DNA from: Acidovorax sp.
GTDB lineage: Bacteria > Pseudomonadota > Gammaproteobacteria > Burkholderiales > Burkholderiaceae_C
Length of the DNA: 46,942 nucleotides
Reading direction: 5' to 3'
Assembly (NCBI RefSeq): GCF_021287135.1
Contig: NZ_JAJTBB010000025.1
Coordinates: 1 to 46,942 of the forward strand
Shown here piece after piece: positions 42,997 to 46,942 of the stretch (positions within the stretch are counted from its first letter, which is position 1; each line of letters opens with the position of its first letter). Below the pieces are notes generated by a model that saw only the letters and a list, made by a program, of their open reading frames with translations, was not told where the DNA came from and made no database searches. Position numbers and translations under genes: made by a program.

Positions 42997-45444
42997 ATGC
43001 AATTCCCCGAGTCCTGGTTGCGCGAGTTCTGCAACCCCCCGCTGAGCACCCAAGCGCTGGCCGACACCCTCACCATGGCCGGCCTGGAGGTCGAAGAGCT
43101 GCGCCCCGTGGCGCCGCCGTTCACGAAGATCGTCGTGGGCGAAATCAAAGAGGCCGTGCAACACCCCGACGCCGACCGCCTGCGCGTGTGCCAGGTGGAT
43201 GTGGGGCAGGGCGCCCTGCTCAACATCGTGTGCGGCGCACCCAACGCGCGCGTGGGCATCAAGGTGCCGTGCGCCCTGGTCGGCGCAGAGCTGCCGCCGG
43301 GCGATGACGGCAAGCCCTTCCTCATCAAGGTGGGCAAGCTGCGCGGCGTGGAAAGCCAGGGCATGCTGTGCTCGGCGCGCGAGCTGAAGCTGTCCGAAGA
43401 CCACGGCGGCTTGCTGGAGCTGGATGCCGCAGCGCCCGTCGGTCAGGACATCCGCACCTACCTGAACCTGGACGACACGCTGTTCACGCTCAAGCTCACG
43501 CCCAACCTGGCGCATTGCCTGAGCGTCTACGGCATTGCGCGCGAGCTGGCGGCGCTGACCGGCGCGCCGCTGAAGCAGCCGTCGTTCCCCGCCGTGCAGC
43601 CCACGCTGAACGACAAGCTGCCCGTGAAGATCAGCGCGCCCGACCTGTGCGGCCGTTTCTCGGGCCGCATCGTGCGCAACGTGAACACGCGCGCCGCCAC
43701 GCCGCAGTGGATGCTGGACCGCCTGGCGCGCTGCGGCCAGCGTGGCGTGTCGCCGCTGGTGGACATCTCCAACTACGTGATGTTCGAGCTGGGCCGCCCC
43801 TCGCACATCTTCGATCTGGACAAGATCCATGGCGCCTTGAACGTGCGCTGGGGCCAGCCGGGCGAGCAGCTCAAGCTGCTCAACGGCAACACCATCACGG
43901 TGGACGAGAAGGTGGGCGTGATTGCCGACGACAGCCAGGTCGAGTCGCTCGCCGGCATCATGGGCGGCGACGCGACGGCCGTGTCGGACGACACCCAGAA
44001 CATCTACATCGAAGCCGCCTTCTGGTGGCCCAAGGCCGTGGCCGGGCGCTCGCGCCGTTTCAACTTCTCCACCGACGCCGGCCACCGCTTTGAACGCGGC
44101 GTGGACCCGAGCCTGACGGTGGAGCACATCGAGCGCATCACGCAGCTCGTCATCGACATCTGCGGCACGCCCGAGACCGCCTGCGGCCCCATGGACGACC
44201 AGCAGGTGAACGTGCCTCAGCCCCAGCCCGTCACGCTGCGCGTGGCGCGCGCCGCCAAGGTCATCGGCATGCCGCTCACGCAGGCGCAGTGCGCCGACGC
44301 GCTGCGCGGCCTGGGCCTGCCGGTGACGGAAGGCGAGGGCACGCTCACCGTGGCGCCGCCCTCGTACCGCTTCGACATCACCCTCGAAGAAGACCTGATC
44401 GAGGAAGTGGCCCGCATGGTGGGCTACAACAACCTGCTCACCACGCCGCCGCTGGCGCCCATCACGCCCAAGCTGCCGCCCGAAGCCACGCGCAGCCCGT
44501 TTGCCGTGCGCCGCCAACTGGCCGGCCTGGGCTACCAGGAAACCATCAACTTCAGCTTCGTGGAAGAGCGCTGGGAGCATGAGTTGGCGGCCAACCCCAC
44601 GCCCATCAAGCTGCTCAACCCCATCGCCAGCCAGATGGGCGTGATGCGCTCCACGCTGCTGGGCTCGCTGCTGCAGGTGCTCAAGTTCAACCTCGACCGC
44701 AAGGCCGAGCGCGTGCGCGTGTTCGAGCTGGGCCGCGTGTTCCTGCGCGACGCGAGCGTGCGCAACAGCGACACCACGGTGGAAGGCTTTCACCAGCCCA
44801 TGCGCGTGGCGGGCCTGGCCTACGGCGCGGCGGATACGCTGCAGTGGGGCCGCAAGGAGCAGGCCGTCGACTTCTTTGACGTGAAGGGCGATGTGGAAGC
44901 GCTGCTGGCACCACTGCGCGCCAGCTTTGAAGCGGCCACGCACCCCGCCATGCACCCGGGCCGCTGCGCACGCGTGCTGGTGGGCGGCCAGGCCATCGGT
45001 TTCGTGGGCGAGCTGCACCCGCAGTGGCGCCAATCGTGGGACCTGCCCCAGGCGCCGGTGCTGTTCGAGCTGGAGCTGGACGCCGTGCTGCAGCGCGCCG
45101 TGCCGCAATTCCAGCCAGTGGCCAAGCACCAGGCGGTGGAGCGCGATGTGGCCGTGGTGGTGGCCGAACGCGTCACGCACGCCGACATCATGGCCGCCAT
45201 CCGTGCCGCAGCCCCGCAGGGCATGCTGCGCTCGGCCGTGCTGTTCGACGTGTACCGGCCCAAGGCACTGCGCCCGGGAGAGGCGGCACCCGCCGGCGGC
45301 CTGGCAGCGGGCGAGAAGAGCCTGGCGGTGCGCCTGACGCTGGGCCGCGGCGAAGCCACGTTGACCGAGGCCGAGATCGAGGCCGCCGTGCAGGCGGTGG
45401 TGGCCCGCCTCGTGCAGGACACCGGCGCGCGGCTGCGGGTGTGA
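42997..45444 (+). CDS. pheT: Phenylalanyl-tRNA synthetase beta subunit
   Basis: PheT supplies tRNA recognition and editing of mischarged Tyr-tRNA-Phe. The 815-residue protein has the N-terminal EMAP-type tRNA-binding domain (about 40-150; [34 protein letters not shown]). The B3/B4 editing domain ([23 protein letters not shown]) and B5 domain follow, then a class II-like core ([36 protein letters not shown]) and the C-terminal FDX-ACB domain. Length is normal. The stop is 2 bases before the ihfA start. Confidence 0.97.
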   Translation: MQFPESWLREFCNPPLSTQALADTLTMAGLEVEELRPVAPPFTKIVVGEIKEAVQHPDADRLRVCQVDVGQGALLNIVCGAPNARVGIKVPCALVGAELPPGDDGKPFLIKVGKLRGVESQGMLCSARELKLSEDHGGLLELDAAAPVGQDIRTYLNLDDTLFTLKLTPNLAHCLSVYGIARELAALTGAPLKQPSFPAVQPTLNDKLPVKISAPDLCGRFSGRIVRNVNTRAATPQWMLDRLARCGQRGVSPLVDISNYVMFELGRPSHIFDLDKIHGALNVRWGQPGEQLKLLNGNTITVDEKVGVIADDSQVESLAGIMGGDATAVSDDTQNIYIEAAFWWPKAVAGRSRRFNFSTDAGHRFERGVDPSLTVEHIERITQLVIDICGTPETACGPMDDQQVNVPQPQPVTLRVARAAKVIGMPLTQAQCADALRGLGLPVTEGEGTLTVAPPSYRFDITLEEDLIEEVARMVGYNNLLTTPPLAPITPKLPPEATRSPFAVRRQLAGLGYQETINFSFVEERWEHELAANPTPIKLLNPIASQMGVMRSTLLGSLLQVLKFNLDRKAERVRVFELGRVFLRDASVRNSDTTVEGFHQPMRVAGLAYGAADTLQWGRKEQAVDFFDVKGDVEALLAPLRASFEAATHPAMHPGRCARVLVGGQAIGFVGELHPQWRQSWDLPQAPVLFELELDAVLQRAVPQFQPVAKHQAVERDVAVVVAERVTHADIMAAIRAAAPQGMLRSAVLFDVYRPKALRPGEAAPAGGLAAGEKSLAVRLTLGRGEATLTEAEIEAAVQAVVARLVQDTGARLRV

Positions 45445-45446
45445 CG

Positions 45447-45797
45447 ATGACGTTGAAGGGGAGTGATGCAGTGATTGAATTTGCTGTCGAGAGCCTGGAA
45501 ACCCCGGCACTGACCAAGGCCCAGCTGGCCGATCTGCTGTTCGACCAGATCGGCCTGAACAAGCGCGAGTCCAAGGACATGATCGACGCGTTTTTTGACC
45601 TCATTGCCCAGAGCCTGGTCGAGGGCAAGGACGTCAAGCTGTCGGGCTTCGGCAATTTCCAGATCCGGACCAAGGCGCCGCGCCCGGGGCGCAATCCGCG
45701 CACCGGCGAGGCCATTCCGATCAAGGCCCGCCGCGTCGTGACGTTCCACGCCAGCACCAAGCTCAAGGAGCAGATTCAGACGTCCGGCACATTGTGA
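45447..45797 (+). CDS. ihfA: Integration host factor alpha subunit
   Basis: IHF alpha pairs with IHF beta to bend DNA at specific sites in recombination and transcription. The 116-residue product carries the HU/IHF fold: [53 protein letters not shown], then the DNA-intercalating arm [15 protein letters not shown] and [13 protein letters not shown]. Two starts are possible. ATG 45447 lies 2 bases after the pheT stop without its own ribosome-binding site. GTG 45471 has AAGGGGAG about 9 bases upstream and would give 108 residues. The pheST-ihfA order is conserved in proteobacteria. Confidence 0.94.
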   Translation: MTLKGSDAVIEFAVESLETPALTKAQLADLLFDQIGLNKRESKDMIDAFFDLIAQSLVEGKDVKLSGFGNFQIRTKAPRPGRNPRTGEAIPIKARRVVTFHASTKLKEQIQTSGTL

Positions 45798-45899
45798 ATT
45801 ATTGCCAATGTGTTGCCGAAACTTTGATGCGGGCTGGCGGCGCCGGCCCGTCTGCAGTACCCTCACCGGCTTTCTCCCTCTGGTCTGAACGCAACCTTC

Positions 45900-46331
45900 A
45901 TGGGAAACGCACTTCCATCCATCCCTGCCAAGCGCTATTTCACCATCGGTGAAGTGGCCGAGCTGTGCGGCGTCAAGCCCCATGTGCTGCGCTATTGGGA
46001 GCAGGAGTTCACGCAACTGCGCCCCATGAAGCGCCGCGGCAACCGCCGCTACTACCAGCACCACGAAGTGCTGATGATCCGCCGCATCCGCGATCTGCTG
46101 TACGACCAAGGCTTCACCATCAACGGCGCGCGCAACCGCCTGCAGGAACTGGCCCATGCAGCCCGCAACGACGCAGCCGCTGTGGAACTGGTGGACGAAC
46201 CCGAACTGCCCAGCATGCTGGTGGATGCCGCGCGCGACCTCTCCATTGATGCGCGGGGGGGCGTCGCGCTGGATTCCAACGCGGTGCGCAAAGAATTGTT
46301 TGAAATTCGTGCGCTACTTTCTCCCAGCTGA
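45900..46331 (+). CDS. MerR-family transcriptional regulator
   Basis: The 143-residue protein has an N-terminal MerR winged helix (KRYFTIGEVAELCGVKPHVLRYWEQEFTQLRPMKRRGNRRYYQHHEVLMIRRIRDLLYDQGFTINGARNRL), then a variable C-terminal part (about 85-143) with no cysteine, so it is not a metal sensor of the classic MerR type. Members of this group always follow ihfA in betaproteobacteria that I know; their targets are not known to me. A GC-rich hairpin (45830-45850) without T-tail lies in the 102-base gap upstream. Confidence 0.92.
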   Translation: MGNALPSIPAKRYFTIGEVAELCGVKPHVLRYWEQEFTQLRPMKRRGNRRYYQHHEVLMIRRIRDLLYDQGFTINGARNRLQELAHAARNDAAAVELVDEPELPSMLVDAARDLSIDARGGVALDSNAVRKELFEIRALLSPS

Positions 46332-46343
46332 GATTTTTGTGTA

Positions 46344-46349
46344 TATAAT
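46344..46349 (+). promoter_or_regulatory. -10 element of the tRNA-Pro gene
   Basis: Perfect TATAAT 11 bases before the mature tRNA, right after the merR stop. No good -35 box is at 16-18 bases, but the perfect -10 supports independent transcription. Confidence 0.6.
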
Positions 46350-46360
46350 CTAAGTCTTGT

Positions 46361-46437
46361 CGGCGTGTAGCGCAGCCTGGTAGCGCACTTGCATGGGGTG
46401 CAAGGGGTCGCGAGTTCGAATCCCGCCACGCCGACCA
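46361..46437 (+). tRNA. tRNA-Pro (anticodon GGG)
   Basis: 77-nucleotide cloverleaf. Acceptor stem CGGCGTG / CACGCCG, D-arm with GTAGCGCAGCCTGGTAGCGCAC, and anticodon stem CTTGC / GCAAG with a seven-base loop ATGGGGT giving anticodon GGG (reads CCC). The T-arm contains GTTCGAATC, and CCA is encoded at 46435-46437. The C1-G72 pair and GGG fit a proline tRNA. Confidence 0.97.
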
Positions 46438-46448
46438 TTGATAGCAAG

Positions 46449-46479
46449 AGCCCAGAATCGAAAGATTCTGGGCTTTTTT
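46449..46479 (+). terminator. Rho-independent terminator after tRNA-Pro
   Basis: Perfect 11-bp stem AGCCCAGAATC / GATTCTGGGCT with GAAA tetraloop and T6, 11 bases past the CCA end. Confidence 0.95.
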
Positions 46480-46540
46480 GCTTTGGGCGTCTTTCGACCG
46501 CCTGCAGGGAAAGGCGATGCGATAGCGCCGCCCTTGCGGA

Positions 46541-46744
46541 TCAGCCTTTTGCCTTGGGTGCCGGCGTACCGTGCGGAAAGCCCAGCGCCCGCAGTTCCTC
46601 ATCGCTCAGGTGCAGCTCGGTCAATTCAGGCTGGCGGGGCTCCACCGCACGCCGACGTTCGTAGTTGCCCGGCGGGCCGGCTTCGGTTTGCCGTCGGTCC
46701 TTTCCGCTGCGTCGGTCGTTGGTGGCTCTGCGTTCCAAGGTCAT
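46541..46744 (-). CDS. Small Arg-rich protein of unknown function
   Basis: The 67-residue product MTLERRATNDRRSGKDRRQTEAGPPGNYERRRAVEPRQ ... LSDEELRALGFPHG is very hydrophilic, with three RR-containing DRR/ERRR repeats in the first half and an acidic short helix in the second. GGAG lies 6 bases before ATG 46744; a longer frame upstream lacks support. The DRR repeats resemble linker segments of bacterial nucleotide-binding proteins, but I recognise no defined family. Confidence 0.7.
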   Translation of the reverse strand: MTLERRATNDRRSGKDRRQTEAGPPGNYERRRAVEPRQPELTELHLSDEELRALGFPHGTPAPKAKG

Positions 46745-46942
46745 CTGCGTCTCCTGCGCTGGGCTCGTCGGGGGTGGGTGGCGCCGACCAGCAAGGTCGG
46801 CCCTAGGAGTCTGCGCGGCAGAAGGAGCATCGGCTGCAACGCGCGATAAACCGGTCTCGCGCGGTACTCCCTCCTGCGCCCAGGGGGCCACCCTGGGCTT
46901 GTCGGTAGCACCACGCGATCCTCGGTTTTCGCGCGTTTCGCT
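46745..46942. other. Right end of window, no gene supported
   Basis: 198 bases. A short hairpin GCCGACC-AGCAA-GGTCGGC (46783-46801) is visible. Open frames run through the region but have no supported start or homology. Confidence 0.5.

Noticed and set aside
46429-46790. Nine bases of the tRNA-Pro 3' end (CGCCGACCA) recur at 46782-46790, a possible att duplication
   Set aside because: Too short for an att core, no integrase in the window and no foreign composition between the two sites.

Overview
The window is a GC-rich stretch of a betaproteobacterial chromosome, most likely a member of the Comamonadaceae close to Acidovorax. The evidence is gene content and order (infB-rbfA-truB-typA; smpB divergent from ratA-rnfH; thrS-infC-rpmI-rplT-pheS-pheT-ihfA-merR-tRNA-Pro), the protein sequences, and ten copies of a short repeat with the core AGCTGCYNGCGCTTG. 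I recall repeats of this kind from that family but could not check. The species is inferred, not proven. No phage, insertion sequence, CRISPR array or secondary-metabolite cluster was seen.

Region 1 (1-6.6 kb) holds late translation-initiation and ribosome-maturation genes (infB fragment, rbfA, truB, typA), closed by a terminator, then a DMT-family exporter and a 3-hydroxyisobutyryl-CoA hydrolase-like gene. Region 2 (6.6-10.6 kb) has an envelope-type ECF sigma cassette (lipoprotein, sigma factor, anti-sigma factor) read leftward, then smpB, ratA, rnfH and a DUF4124 gene. Region 3 (10.9-15.9 kb) is guaB and guaA, split by a VapBC-like toxin-antitoxin pair with its own promoter and operator, then an acyltransferase. 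Region 4 (16-24.8 kb) has an unrecognised soluble protein, putA divergent from an Lrp-type regulator, a small exported protein, rlmD, a lipoprotein and a BI-1 family membrane protein.

Region 5 (25-32.9 kb) is an iron block read leftward: hemP, exbD, exbB, tonB, a 24-codon membrane ORF, bfd, an FMN alpha-hydroxy-acid oxidase, a PiuC-type dioxygenase and a TonB-dependent siderophore receptor. Fur-like sites precede hemP, bfd and the receptor. Together they would make, power and use siderophore uptake under iron limitation. Region 6 (33-37.7 kb) has a SWIB-domain protein, an RraA-family protein, a gamma-glutamylcyclotransferase-like protein, isocitrate lyase behind several palindromes, and a GtrA/GtrB-like pair.

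Region 7 (38-46.7 kb) is the translation operon thrS-infC-rpmI-rplT-pheS-pheT-ihfA, followed by a MerR-type regulator, tRNA-Pro(GGG) and a small Arg-rich protein. In front of thrS I see a 29-codon, threonine-rich leader ORF, a rho-independent terminator and a sequence able to pair with the terminator's left arm. This is the layout of a threonine-responsive transcription attenuator and is the most interesting single observation here. The second is the ten-copy repeat, which lies inside three core genes in frame and directly against the start codons of two others.
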